64,000 nucleotides of DNA from assembly GCF_003264855.1 (NCBI RefSeq), contig NZ_NFZS01000001.1:1488001-1552000 (forward strand). The letters are read 5' to 3'. The notes beneath the pieces are model-generated. The model did no database searches and was not told where the DNA came from. It worked only from the letters and a program-made list of their open reading frames with translations. Shown piece after piece: positions 44,101 to 51,479 of the stretch. Numbering within the stretch: the stretch's first letter is position 1; the number at the start of each line of letters is the position of its first letter. The DNA comes from Dyella jiangningensis. GTDB taxonomy: Bacteria > Pseudomonadota > Gammaproteobacteria > Xanthomonadales > Rhodanobacteraceae. The position numbers and the translations under genes were made by a program.

Positions 44101-44831
44101 GTCCCGTTGCTGCGGTGATGCGGCGCGAGTTGCGCAGCTACTTCGTCACGCCGGTGGCGTATGTGTTCCTGGTGATCTTCCTGGTGATGTCCGGCATCCT
44201 CACCTTCTACGCCGGTGATTTCTACGAGCGCAGGCAGGCCGACCTGCAGCCGTTCTTCGTGATGCATCCCTGGCTTTACCTGGTATTGGTGCCGGCCGTA
44301 TCGATGCGCATGTGGGCCGAGGAGGCCAAGGGCGGCACGCTGGAATTGCTGCTCAGCCTGCCGCTCACGCTGGGCCAGGCGATGCTGGGCAAGTTCATCG
44401 CGGCATGGCTGTTCATCGGCCTCGCCTTGTTCCTGACGTTTCCGATCTGGCTCACGGTGAACTACCTGGGTTCGCCGGACAACGGCGTGATCCTCGCCAG
44501 CTACATCGGCAGCTGGCTGATGGCCGGCGCCTTCCTCGCGATCGGCGCCTGCCTGTCGGCGGTGACGCAGAGCCAGGTGGTGGCCTTCGTGCTGACGCTG
44601 GTGGTGTGCTTCCTGTTGATCCTGGTGGGGCAGCCGCAGGTGATGGAATTCTTCCAGGGCGCGCTGCCGCGGAAGCTGGTGAACGGTCTTGCGCACCTGA
44701 GCATGCTTCGCCACTTCGAGGCGATTGCGCGTGGCGTGCTGGACCTGCGTGACCTGTTGTATTTCGTGCTGAGCATGGCAGCCTGGTTGACCGCCGGCGT
44801 GCTGGTGCTCGACCTGAAGCGGACGCCATGA
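44097..44831 (+). CDS. Gld-type ABC transporter permease (GldF-like)
   Basis: A 244-residue membrane protein with about six hydrophobic segments. The opening MSPVAAVMRRELRSYFVTPV and the motif MRMWAEEAKGGTLELLLSLP are typical of ABC-2 permeases of this family. The start overlaps the ATPase gene by ATGA and the stop overlaps the next gene, so the three proteins are made together. Confidence 0.9.
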   Translation: MSPVAAVMRRELRSYFVTPVAYVFLVIFLVMSGILTFYAGDFYERRQADLQPFFVMHPWLYLVLVPAVSMRMWAEEAKGGTLELLLSLPLTLGQAMLGKFIAAWLFIGLALFLTFPIWLTVNYLGSPDNGVILASYIGSWLMAGAFLAIGACLSAVTQSQVVAFVLTLVVCFLLILVGQPQVMEFFQGALPRKLVNGLAHLSMLRHFEAIARGVLDLRDLLYFVLSMAAWLTAGVLVLDLKRTP

Positions 44832-46735
44832 GCATGACGCGCGTGCATTCCCGTCGCCGTCTCGTGCTGCTTGCCGCGCTGGTGCTGCTTGCCGTCGTAT
44901 TCGTCGCCATCACCCTGGGCAGCAGCCGGTGGCTGCGGCTGGGTCGCATCGACCTCACGTCCGATCGGCTGTACACGCTGACGCCCGGCACCGCCCACAT
45001 CGTGGACAACCTGCGTGCGCCGCTGAAGCTCACGCTGTATTTCTCCGAGCATGCCGCGCGCGATCTGCCGCAGCTGCGCACCTATGAGCAGCGCGTCAGG
45101 GAAATGCTGCAGGAAATGGTGGCCCGCTCGCACGGGCGACTGCGGCTGCAGTTCGTGGATCCAGTGCCGTACTCCGACGACGAAGTCAGTGCCGAAGGCT
45201 ATGGCCTCACGCCGATCAACGGCGGCAGCAATGGCGAGCGCGTCTTCTTCGGCCTCGTGGGCAATACCTTGCCGGCCAACGCGGACAGCGAGAGCGAGAA
45301 CGAAGAGCGCCTGCCAGGCAACACACTGAGCATCCCGCTGCTCGATCCCTCGCGCGAAACCTTCCTCGAGTACGACATCGCCAAGCTGCTCTATGAGCTG
45401 GACCAGCCCTCCAAGCCGCACGTGGGGCTGATCACCAGCCTGCCGGTGGAAGGCAATCCGGTGATTGGCGAGCAGCCGTGGACGGTGATGCGCCAGCTGG
45501 GGCAGCAGTTCGACGTCAAGGCGCTGGATGCGAGCAAGCTCACCCGCATCGACAGCGACATCAAGGCGCTGCTGGTCATCCACCCCAAGCACCTGCCGGC
45601 GGATGCGCTCTATGCGATCGACCAGTACGTGCTGCGCGGCGGGCATCTGGTGGTGTTCGTCGATCCGGTGGCGGAAATGGACAACACGCCGTTCGTGGAC
45701 AGCAACGGCAACACCGACGACCACAATTCGGACCTGGCGAAGTTGTTCGAGACCTGGGGCGTGCAGTACGACCCCCAGAAGGTCGTGCTGGATCGCTCGC
45801 GCGCGCTGCGCATCGAGCTGGCCGACAGCAGCTCGATGAGTCATCCGGCGATGCTCGGCCTGGGACAGCAGGAGCTCAGCCACGACGACGTGATCACCGC
45901 CAGCCTGCAGCGCATCAACATCTCCAGCGCCGGCTACTTCGATCTCTCGCCGGGAACCACTTCGCGCCTGCAGCCGTTGATGCAGAGCACGACCGACGCG
46001 GAAGTCGTGCCCAGTCAGCGGGTGCGCGAGTCGATCAACAATCCGGGCGGCCTGCTGGACAACTACAAGCCGGACAACAATCACTACGTGATCGCGGCAC
46101 GCCTGCGCGGCACCTTCGCCAGTGCGTTTCCGGAACGGGCCAAGCTCGCAGGCCATCTGGGCGTCTCCGGCGACAATGCCGAAGTGATCCTGGTGGCGGA
46201 TACCGATCTGCTCAGCGATCGCCTGTGGGTGTCCTATACGCAGAGCCTGCTCGGCCAGCCGCAGCTCAGTGCCCTCGCCAACAACGGCGACTTCGTCACC
46301 AATATCGCGGACAACCTCAGCGGCTCCTCCGCGCTGCTGTCCATCCACGGCAGGGTCAGCTCGCAGCGGCCGTTCACGCGCGTGCTGGCGTTGCAGAGTG
46401 CGGCCGACCAGAAGTACCTGGCGAAGAAACAGGAGCTGCAGCGCGAGCTGGCCGTCACGCGTTCCCGCCTGAGCGAGCTGCAGCCCGCCAAGGCCGCGCG
46501 CGCCGACACCGCGAGCGCGGAACAGCGAGCGGAGATCGAGCAGTTCCTGCGGCGGCAGCTGGCGATCAACAAGGAGCTGCGCGACGTGCAGCACCAGTTC
46601 AATGCCGAGATCGACGCGCTGGGGCTGCGTCTCAAGTTCATCAACATCGTGCTGGTGCCGTCTCTGGTGACGCTGTTCGGCCTGCTCTATGGCTGGCGTC
46701 GTTCGCGCCGTAGCCGTCGCCGGGTCTCAGGCTGA
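44828..46735 (+). CDS. Gld-type ABC transporter auxiliary component (GldG-like)
   Basis: A 635-residue protein with one N-terminal membrane helix and one near the C-terminus (about 605-625). The large soluble part between them starts with RIDLTSDRLYTLTPGTAHIV, typical of GldG/IFT52-like proteins, and contains GGHLVVFVDPVAEMDNTP. A coiled coil (about 510-590) precedes the last helix. GldG-type proteins work with the GldA/F ABC pair. Periplasmic domain. Start overlaps the permease gene by 4 bases. Confidence 0.88.
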   Translation: MSMTRVHSRRRLVLLAALVLLAVVFVAITLGSSRWLRLGRIDLTSDRLYTLTPGTAHIVDNLRAPLKLTLYFSEHAARDLPQLRTYEQRVREMLQEMVARSHGRLRLQFVDPVPYSDDEVSAEGYGLTPINGGSNGERVFFGLVGNTLPANADSESENEERLPGNTLSIPLLDPSRETFLEYDIAKLLYELDQPSKPHVGLITSLPVEGNPVIGEQPWTVMRQLGQQFDVKALDASKLTRIDSDIKALLVIHPKHLPADALYAIDQYVLRGGHLVVFVDPVAEMDNTPFVDSNGNTDDHNSDLAKLFETWGVQYDPQKVVLDRSRALRIELADSSSMSHPAMLGLGQQELSHDDVITASLQRINISSAGYFDLSPGTTSRLQPLMQSTTDAEVVPSQRVRESINNPGGLLDNYKPDNNHYVIAARLRGTFASAFPERAKLAGHLGVSGDNAEVILVADTDLLSDRLWVSYTQSLLGQPQLSALANNGDFVTNIADNLSGSSALLSIHGRVSSQRPFTRVLALQSAADQKYLAKKQELQRELAVTRSRLSELQPAKAARADTASAEQRAEIEQFLRRQLAINKELRDVQHQFNAEIDALGLRLKFINIVLVPSLVTLFGLLYGWRRSRRSRRRVSG

Positions 46736-46784
46736 GGCGGGCAGGCTATGATGTGCGGTCGCCGTTGAGTCGCGGATTCGTTCG

Positions 46785-47681
46785 ATGATGGCAAGCGTGA
46801 TCAAGTGGATCGTGCCCTGGGAGTTTTCCTGGGTGTTCCTGCTGACCTTCGTGGCCTGCGGCGTGCTGTACGTGCGCGGTTGTCGTCGCCTGCCGGTCGG
46901 CATCGGCCGCCAACTCGCGTTCTGGCTCGGCATGGCGATGATCTATGTGTCGCTGCATACCTATCTGGATTTCTTCTTCGAGCATGAGTTCTTCATGCAT
47001 CGTATCCAGCAGGTGCTGTTGCATCACCTGGCGCCGCTGCTGATCGTTGCGTCCTATCCTGGAACGGTGCTGCGCAAGGGCCTGTCCTTGACGTGGCGCG
47101 TCCGTTTGCTTCGCCCGGTGTTGCGGTCGTGGCCGTGGCGGTTGTTCAGTGCCGTGTTCCTGAACCCGGCGGTCGTGACGGTCCTGTTTGTCGCCTTCAT
47201 CCTCGTCTGGCTGATTCCATCGATGCAGACGCTGGCGATGCTGGACTGGCGCATCTACCGCTTCATGAACTGGTCGATGCTGGTCAGTGGTTTCAGCTAC
47301 TGGTGGCTGGTGCTGGACCACCGGCCGCGTCCGCCGGGCCGCATGACGCCGGGCATGCGCGTGCTTTCGCCAGGCATCACGATGACGCCGCAGATTCTCG
47401 CCGGCGCCATCGTCACGTTCTCGAAGACCGATCTCTACCCGATCTTCGAAATCTGTGGGCGCGCCTTCACCTTCAACGTGCTCACGGCACAGCTGGTCGG
47501 CGGCGTGATCATGTGGGTGCCGGCGGCGATCATCGAATCCATCGGTGGCCTGCTGGCCATGCGGCAATGGTTGCGCCTTTCGCGCAAGGGGCGCATTCGT
47601 CGGAAGCCGTGGCCGCGGCGCCAGGCTGCGTCGCCCGTTACGGCAACGCAGCCGGTGCGCGAACCTGCCGTGCCTCGGTAG
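46785..47681 (+). CDS. ctaG: Cytochrome c oxidase assembly factor CtaG (caa3 type)
   Basis: A 298-residue membrane protein with about seven hydrophobic helices. The pattern HTYLDFFFEHEFFMHRIQQV followed by LLHHLAPLLI, with His residues on helices, and a late WVPAAIIESIGGL match CtaG_Bsu/caa3-type copper assembly proteins, which load Cu into cytochrome c oxidase subunits. The PCuAC and SCO genes lie just downstream on the opposite strand, so this region appears dedicated to copper delivery. The C-terminal 30 residues are Arg/Pro-rich and cytoplasmic. Confidence 0.88.
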   Translation: MMASVIKWIVPWEFSWVFLLTFVACGVLYVRGCRRLPVGIGRQLAFWLGMAMIYVSLHTYLDFFFEHEFFMHRIQQVLLHHLAPLLIVASYPGTVLRKGLSLTWRVRLLRPVLRSWPWRLFSAVFLNPAVVTVLFVAFILVWLIPSMQTLAMLDWRIYRFMNWSMLVSGFSYWWLVLDHRPRPPGRMTPGMRVLSPGITMTPQILAGAIVTFSKTDLYPIFEICGRAFTFNVLTAQLVGGVIMWVPAAIIESIGGLLAMRQWLRLSRKGRIRRKPWPRRQAASPVTATQPVREPAVPR

Positions 47682-47686
47682 GCGTC

Positions 47687-47711
47687 ATCGCGCACCGGGT
47701 GCGCTCCTGCA
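47687..47711. repeat. Single GTAG-type REP half-site
   Basis: The sequence TCGCGCACCGGGTGCGCTCCTGC between the convergent ctaG and copper chaperone genes is one unit of the same REP family found elsewhere in the window. Its own palindromic core GCGCACCGGGTGCGC can act as a small hairpin terminator for both genes. Confidence 0.65.
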
Positions 47712-47719
47712 GCAGGAAC

Positions 47720-48193
47720 TCAGTGCGCGTGGGCGTCGCCGGCATCGGTGGCGTTCGCCGGGCGCGCGGCGAAATCCGTGTCCAGCACGCTGCCATCGCT
47801 GAAGTGGAAAGTGAGCTTCACATCGTCGCCCGCTTTCACCGGCGGATTCGCCTTGCTCATCATCAGGTGATAGCCGCCGGGGGCCAGTTCGGCCTTGCCG
47901 TGCGCGGGAATCACCAGGTTTTCCACCATGGCCATGCGGCTGACGCCGCCTTCGGAGCTGCTCTTGTGCAGCATCACGCTGCCGTAGCGCGCGCTGCTTG
48001 CACTGCGCAGCGTGGCCGGTTGGTCGCCGGTGTTTTCCAGCACGACATAGCCGCCTGCGGGCAGGTCGCCCGGCAGGACGCGAATCCACGCCTGCGTGGC
48101 ACGGATGTGTTCGGCTTCGTTGGCATAGGCCGACAGGGCCAACAGCCACCCGGCCGCGAACAAGGGCAGGGTGCGTGCGATGCGGACGATCAT
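47720..48193 (-). CDS. Periplasmic copper chaperone PCu(A)C
   Basis: A 157-residue exported protein with a signal peptide (AYANEA near residue 25). The copper-binding pattern of PCuAC is clear: VMLHKSS, then RMAMVENL about ten residues later, and PAHGKAELAPGGYHLM with the final HxM. It carries Cu(I) to cytochrome oxidase subunit II. The His-rich end (DAHAH) may add a copper site. The start overlaps the SCO gene stop by 4 bases. Confidence 0.95.
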   Translation of the reverse strand: MIVRIARTLPLFAAGWLLALSAYANEAEHIRATQAWIRVLPGDLPAGGYVVLENTGDQPATLRSASSARYGSVMLHKSSSEGGVSRMAMVENLVIPAHGKAELAPGGYHLMMSKANPPVKAGDDVKLTFHFSDGSVLDTDFAARPANATDAGDAHAH

Positions 48194-48828
48194 GAGCGAT
48201 TCCCCAGGCTCAACATCAGGTGCAGGTCGTGGACGAGATCGTCCTGCGGATTGCCCGGCGTCGCCAGCAGGCGGGCCTTGCCGTCGCGATCGAAGACGTA
48301 GATGGCCGAGCTGTGGCTCACCTCGTACTGGCCATCGCCCTTGTCGGGCTCTCGGGTGAACGCGGAGCGGTAGCGCTTGCTCAGCGCCTCGATCTCCCGA
48401 GGCGTGCCGGACAGGCCGACGGCGCGAGGATCGAACGCGTTCACATAGGCGTGCATGATGTCGGGCGTATCGCGCGCCGGGTCCACGCTCACGAACAGGA
48501 TGCGCGCACCGTCAGCCAGCGGGCCGAGGCGCTGCATCACCACGTGCAGCTGGGCGAGCGTCAACGGGCAGACGTCGGGGCAATGGGTGTAGCCGAAATA
48601 GAGCAGCACCACCTTGCCGCGGTAGTCCTGCCCGGTGACGGCCTTGCCCTGGTCGTCGACCAGCCGGAAATCCAGGTCGGGCATGTGCCCGGCGACATCG
48701 GTGAGCCGCCACTGGACGTCATCGCCGCGATGGCAAGCGGCCAGCAGCAGGCTTCCGAACAGCAACGAGAACACCAGGGCCAGGCGACTGGCCCGGCGAA
48801 GCGTCGTGCGAAAATGGATGGGAATCAT
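48190..48828 (-). CDS. SCO1/SenC family copper-thiol protein (lipoprotein)
   Basis: A 212-residue protein. The N-terminus has a hydrophobic stretch ending in a lipobox (LLLAAC), so it is likely anchored as a lipoprotein. The thioredoxin-like domain has the copper CxxxC (YTHCPDVCP) and the later His in VSHSSAIYVFD. SCO proteins help insert copper into cytochrome c oxidase. It is coupled to the PCuAC gene by an ATGA overlap. An extension upstream is possible but overlaps the divergent gene. Confidence 0.93.
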   Translation of the reverse strand: MIPIHFRTTLRRASRLALVFSLLFGSLLLAACHRGDDVQWRLTDVAGHMPDLDFRLVDDQGKAVTGQDYRGKVVLLYFGYTHCPDVCPLTLAQLHVVMQRLGPLADGARILFVSVDPARDTPDIMHAYVNAFDPRAVGLSGTPREIEALSKRYRSAFTREPDKGDGQYEVSHSSAIYVFDRDGKARLLATPGNPQDDLVHDLHLMLSLGNRS

Positions 48829-48877
48829 CCCGTCAGCATACGACACTGGCCGCCGGCCGTTGAGGGAAGCGTTATCC

Positions 48878-49264
48878 ATGCGACACCCATCCTTTGCCAC
48901 TGGTGTGCTCATCGGGCTCGTGGGCGCGAGCGCCGTGATGTTCGGTGCCTTTGGCGCGCATGCCTTGCGCGACGTGCTCGATGCGCGCGGCAGCGAGCTG
49001 TGGCACACCGCCGTGAGTTATCACTTCTGGCATGCGCTCGCGCTGGTGCTTGCGGCGTTCGCCAGCCCCGGACGTGCGCGCCGCATGGCGCTGGTGGCTT
49101 TTCCGTTCGGCATCGTGCTGTTCAGCGGCAGCCTGTACGCCCTGGCCTTGGGCGCACCGCGCTGGTCTGGCGCCATCACGCCGCTGGGCGGCGTGGCGTT
49201 CATCGCGGGCTGGCTCGCTTTGGGCGTTGCGCTGGCACCGCAGTTGTCGCGTGCTTCCCGCTAG
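48878..49264 (+). CDS. DUF423 family small membrane protein
   Basis: A 128-residue protein with about four transmembrane helices. The opening SFATGVLIGLVGASAVMFGAFGAHALRD and the late WSGAITPLGGVAFIAGW are the conserved features of DUF423. GAGGGAA lies upstream of the ATG at 48878. The family function is unknown. It is divergent from the SCO gene and convergent, 6 bases apart, with the next. Confidence 0.9.
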   Translation: MRHPSFATGVLIGLVGASAVMFGAFGAHALRDVLDARGSELWHTAVSYHFWHALALVLAAFASPGRARRMALVAFPFGIVLFSGSLYALALGAPRWSGAITPLGGVAFIAGWLALGVALAPQLSRASR

Positions 49265-49270
49265 GCGGGA

Positions 49271-49735
49271 TCAGGCGCGCTCCACCCGCGCCGCGTAGCA
49301 TCCGGGACGAGCCATGTGGATGTGCAGGTAGGACACCTTCGTGTCGCTGAACAGGCGTTCGATCAGCGGTTCCAGCGCCGTGCCCTGGGCCACATCCGCA
49401 TCACGCAACATGCCTTGTCCGTCAAAGCCTCGCACGGAGAGCAGGCGGCGGCGAAGCTGGTCCGGCACTTCATCCACCCGGTCGTACTGTTGTTCGCCTT
49501 CGCGGATGTAGATGGCGTGGCTGGAGCGGAAGGGCGAATCCACCGGGTGGTGCTCGTAGTGCAGCAGGATCAGGGACTGCCCCGGCTCGGCATCCGTGAG
49601 GCTGACGCGGCAGGGGTATCCGTGCGGCTGGTCGGCCACGACGCGCACCGCGCGGCGTTCGGCGAGCGCCTCATCGGAAAGGCCAAACAGTTCGGCGAAG
49701 GGTTCGGCGGGCAGGCCCGTGATGCGGAAGTGCAT
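49271..49735 (-). CDS. DUF1203 family protein
   Basis: A 154-residue protein. It starts MHFRITGLPAEPFAELF, the typical N-terminus, and contains CRVSLTDAEPGQSLILLHYEHH and YLHIHMARPGCYAARVER, which match the DUF1203 family. AAGGAG is 7 bases before the ATG at 49735. No reaction is known. Cytoplasmic. Confidence 0.88.
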   Translation of the reverse strand: MHFRITGLPAEPFAELFGLSDEALAERRAVRVVADQPHGYPCRVSLTDAEPGQSLILLHYEHHPVDSPFRSSHAIYIREGEQQYDRVDEVPDQLRRRLLSVRGFDGQGMLRDADVAQGTALEPLIERLFSDTKVSYLHIHMARPGCYAARVERA

Positions 49736-49813
49736 GACATTGCTCCTTGAAACGGTGCATGCAGCTTGCCGCGCAGGTCCTGCTTCCACTATCCGGTTCT
49801 TGCGACGCGGCGT

Positions 49814-50011
49814 TCAATCCACGCGAAATACGTTCACCGTCTCGCATGCGGGGCAACGGTAACTCTGCAGTTCCGCGTCTTCCCGCTTCGCCCACTCGAG
49901 CGCGTCGGGCGGAAGCATGTCCTGCGGTTGCATTTCGACCTGTTTGCCCGCCTTGGAGCAGCTGTCGCAAAGGACCGGGCCGTCAGGGAGGGGGGCGTAA
50001 TCGGTGGCCAT
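49814..50011 (-). CDS. Small double-CxxC zinc-ribbon-like protein
   Basis: A 65-residue protein with two Cys pairs (LCDSCSK near residue 15 and RCPACETV near residue 54), the pattern of a small zinc ribbon. CGGAG precedes the ATG. The family is unknown to me, but the Cys pattern and start are convincing. Cytoplasmic. Confidence 0.75.
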   Translation of the reverse strand: MATDYAPLPDGPVLCDSCSKAGKQVEMQPQDMLPPDALEWAKREDAELQSYRCPACETVNVFRVD

Positions 50012-50110
50012 AGGAGTTCTCCGGCTGTCACTCGCGATGTGAGGAAGTGGAAAACCTAGCGCTGCGGCCGTGCAAGACGCGTTGAAGCGCCGAGAAGAAG
50101 GCGCGTGTGT

Positions 50111-50305
50111 TCAGTCCGCGTCGTCGTCGGCTACGGGCTCGGCCGTTTCCTTCTTCAGGCGCCCCTGCTTGCGCAACGCTTCGCGCAAGACGAACTCGAT
50201 CTGCGCGTTGACGCTGCGCAGATCATCGTCGGCCCAGCGCTGCATGGCTTCGAGTACGGCAGCGCTGATGCGGAGTGGGTAGGCCTTTTTGGGGTCTGCT
50301 TTCAT
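50111..50305 (-). CDS. Ribbon-helix-helix (Arc-like) DNA-binding protein
   Basis: A 64-residue protein. The segment AYPLRISAAVLEAMQRWADDDLRSVNAQIEFVLREAL fits a ribbon-helix-helix domain: a short strand (PLRIS), a helix, a turn (SVN) and a second helix. The C-terminal tail is acidic. It follows the SPFH gene on the same strand. Its ATG (50305-50303) and any nearby ribosome site are inside the outer stem of the nested inverted repeat at 50294-50543. It could bind the TGATATC repeat upstream of the SPFH gene, which is an inference. Confidence 0.82.
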   Translation of the reverse strand: MKADPKKAYPLRISAAVLEAMQRWADDDLRSVNAQIEFVLREALRKQGRLKKETAEPVADDDAD

Positions 50306-50543
50306 ATTCCAAGTACCTCGCGCCGGGACCTGTTTGCGCGAAGGGCAAGGAAGAGCGAAGGAGTGTATGTCGATACACGACTGAGCGATGACGCAGCCCT
50401 GCGGGCAAACAGACCCGGCCCGAAGGGTTGCGCTTGCGCTGCCGCCAGTGGGCAGCGCGCGGCTTGGCCAGCCAGCCAGGCTGGCGCTGCCCACTGGCGG
50501 CAGCGCAAGCGCAACGCGAGGCACTTGGAATATGAAAGCAGAC
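50294..50543. repeat. Y-shaped nested inverted repeat, copy 2, covering the start of the RHH gene
   Basis: The outer 29-base arms (50294-50322 and 50515-50543) pair with one mismatch (50315/50522). Arm A is 50323-50418: CCGGG and CTGTTTGC stems with a bulge, then AGGGC, with a GTGTAT-GTCG-ATACAC tip. Arm B is 50427-50515: a perfect 32-bp stem with a 25-base loop. The linker is 8 bases. On the minus-strand message the outer stem begins 2 bases after the SPFH stop codon and ends over the start codon of the RHH gene. In that RNA the single mismatch becomes a G-U pair. The overall plan equals that of the element at 41209-41479. Confidence 0.87.
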
Positions 50544-50545
50544 GC

Positions 50546-51415
50546 TTAACCGCCATAGAGCGTGCCGGCGTTCACCACCGGTTGCGTGGCGCGATCGCCG
50601 CAAAGCACGACCAGTAGGTTGCTCACCATGGCGGCCTTGCGCTCTTCGTCCAACTCCACCACGCCCTGCTGGCGCAGCTTGTCGAGCGCCATCGCGACCA
50701 TGCCCACGGCGCCTTCCACGATGCGCTCGCGCGCCGCCACGATGGCGTTCGCCTGCTGGCGCTGCAGCATGGCCTGGGCGATTTCCTGCGCGTAGGCGAG
50801 ATGGCTGATGCGCGCTTCGACCACGCGCACGCCGGCCTTGTCCAGGCGGGCCTGTATCTCGTCGCGAAGATGGTTGTTGATGACGTCGCCGTGGCTGCGC
50901 AGGGCGGGTTTGCCGTCGTCGTGCGCGTCGTAGGGATAGTTCTGCGCCATCTGCCTCAGCGCGGATTCGCTCTGGATGGTGACGAAGTTTTCGTAGTCGT
51001 CCACGCAGAACACGGCTTCGGCGGTGTCGATGACCTGCCACACCACCACGGCCGCGATCTCGATCGGGTTGCCGTCGCTGTCGTTCACCTTGAGCTTGCC
51101 GCTCTCGAAGTTGCGCACGCGCAGCGAGACGCGACGGCGCGTGCAGAACGGGTTGGTCCAGCGCAGGCCTTCCGCGCGGACGGTGCCCGCGTACTTGCCG
51201 AACAGCTGCAACACCTGGCCCTCGTTGGGCGCCACCTGGAAGAAGCCCTTCACCATGAGCAGCGCCAGCGCAATCAGCAGCACGCCCGCCGGGCCAAGAT
51301 AGCCCACGCTGCCGCGGGCCGTTTCCATCCACAACGCGACGCTTCCCAGGCCCATCAGGAAGCAAAGAAAGACCATCGGTATGCCCGCAACCGAAAAACC
51401 CTGACGCTCGTTCAT
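50546..51415 (-). CDS. SPFH domain-containing membrane protein
   Basis: A 289-residue protein. Two hydrophobic stretches near the N-terminus (about 10-28 and 38-55) anchor it, followed by an SPFH/Band 7 domain with [20 protein letters not shown] and [18 protein letters not shown] strands, then a helical C-terminal part ([20 protein letters not shown]). It is a distinct branch from the slipin at 33288. Genes of this type are often followed by a small RHH gene and may be near transglutaminase genes, as here. Its translation may be controlled by the structures at 51423-51460. Confidence 0.9.
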   Translation of the reverse strand: MNERQGFSVAGIPMVFLCFLMGLGSVALWMETARGSVGYLGPAGVLLIALALLMVKGFFQVAPNEGQVLQLFGKYAGTVRAEGLRWTNPFCTRRRVSLRVRNFESGKLKVNDSDGNPIEIAAVVVWQVIDTAEAVFCVDDYENFVTIQSESALRQMAQNYPYDAHDDGKPALRSHGDVINNHLRDEIQARLDKAGVRVVEARISHLAYAQEIAQAMLQRQQANAIVAARERIVEGAVGMVAMALDKLRQQGVVELDEERKAAMVSNLLVVLCGDRATQPVVNAGTLYGG

Positions 51416-51422
51416 GGTGATT

Positions 51423-51439
51423 CCTCCCTAGTTGGGAGG
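51423..51439 (-). promoter_or_regulatory. Hairpin hiding the Shine-Dalgarno of the SPFH gene
   Basis: On the plus strand CCTCCC (51423-51428) pairs with GGGAGG (51434-51439), loop TAGTT. On the minus-strand message this is CCTCCC followed by GGGAGG, and the GGGAGGA is the ribosome site of the SPFH gene, about 8 bases before its ATG at 51415. The site would be sequestered in a 6-bp stem, a layout seen in RNA thermometers and attenuators. Confidence 0.55.
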
Positions 51440-51442
51440 ATT

Positions 51443-51460
51443 TGATATCAAAATGATATC
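51443..51460. promoter_or_regulatory. Tandem TGATATC palindromic operator-like site
   Basis: TGATATC occurs at 51443-51449 and 51454-51460, an 11-base pitch (one helical turn). Each contains the palindrome GATATC. It lies between the transglutaminase stop and the SPFH start, so it may be the operator of the SPFH-RHH unit. Ribbon-helix-helix repressors often bind such tandem sites upstream of their own operon. Confidence 0.5.
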
Positions 51461-51479
51461 TATCGGCAAGTGCCTTCGC

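Noticed and set aside
44501-46594. 697-residue open frame opposite the GldG-like gene
   Set aside because: Shadow of the real gene; Arg/Gln/His-rich composition and no recognisable domain.
50223-51365. 380-residue frame and similar frames running through the nested repeat and SPFH gene
   Set aside because: Out-of-frame shadow of SPFH; the repeated RQRKRN and AAASGQR peptides come from the hairpin arms.
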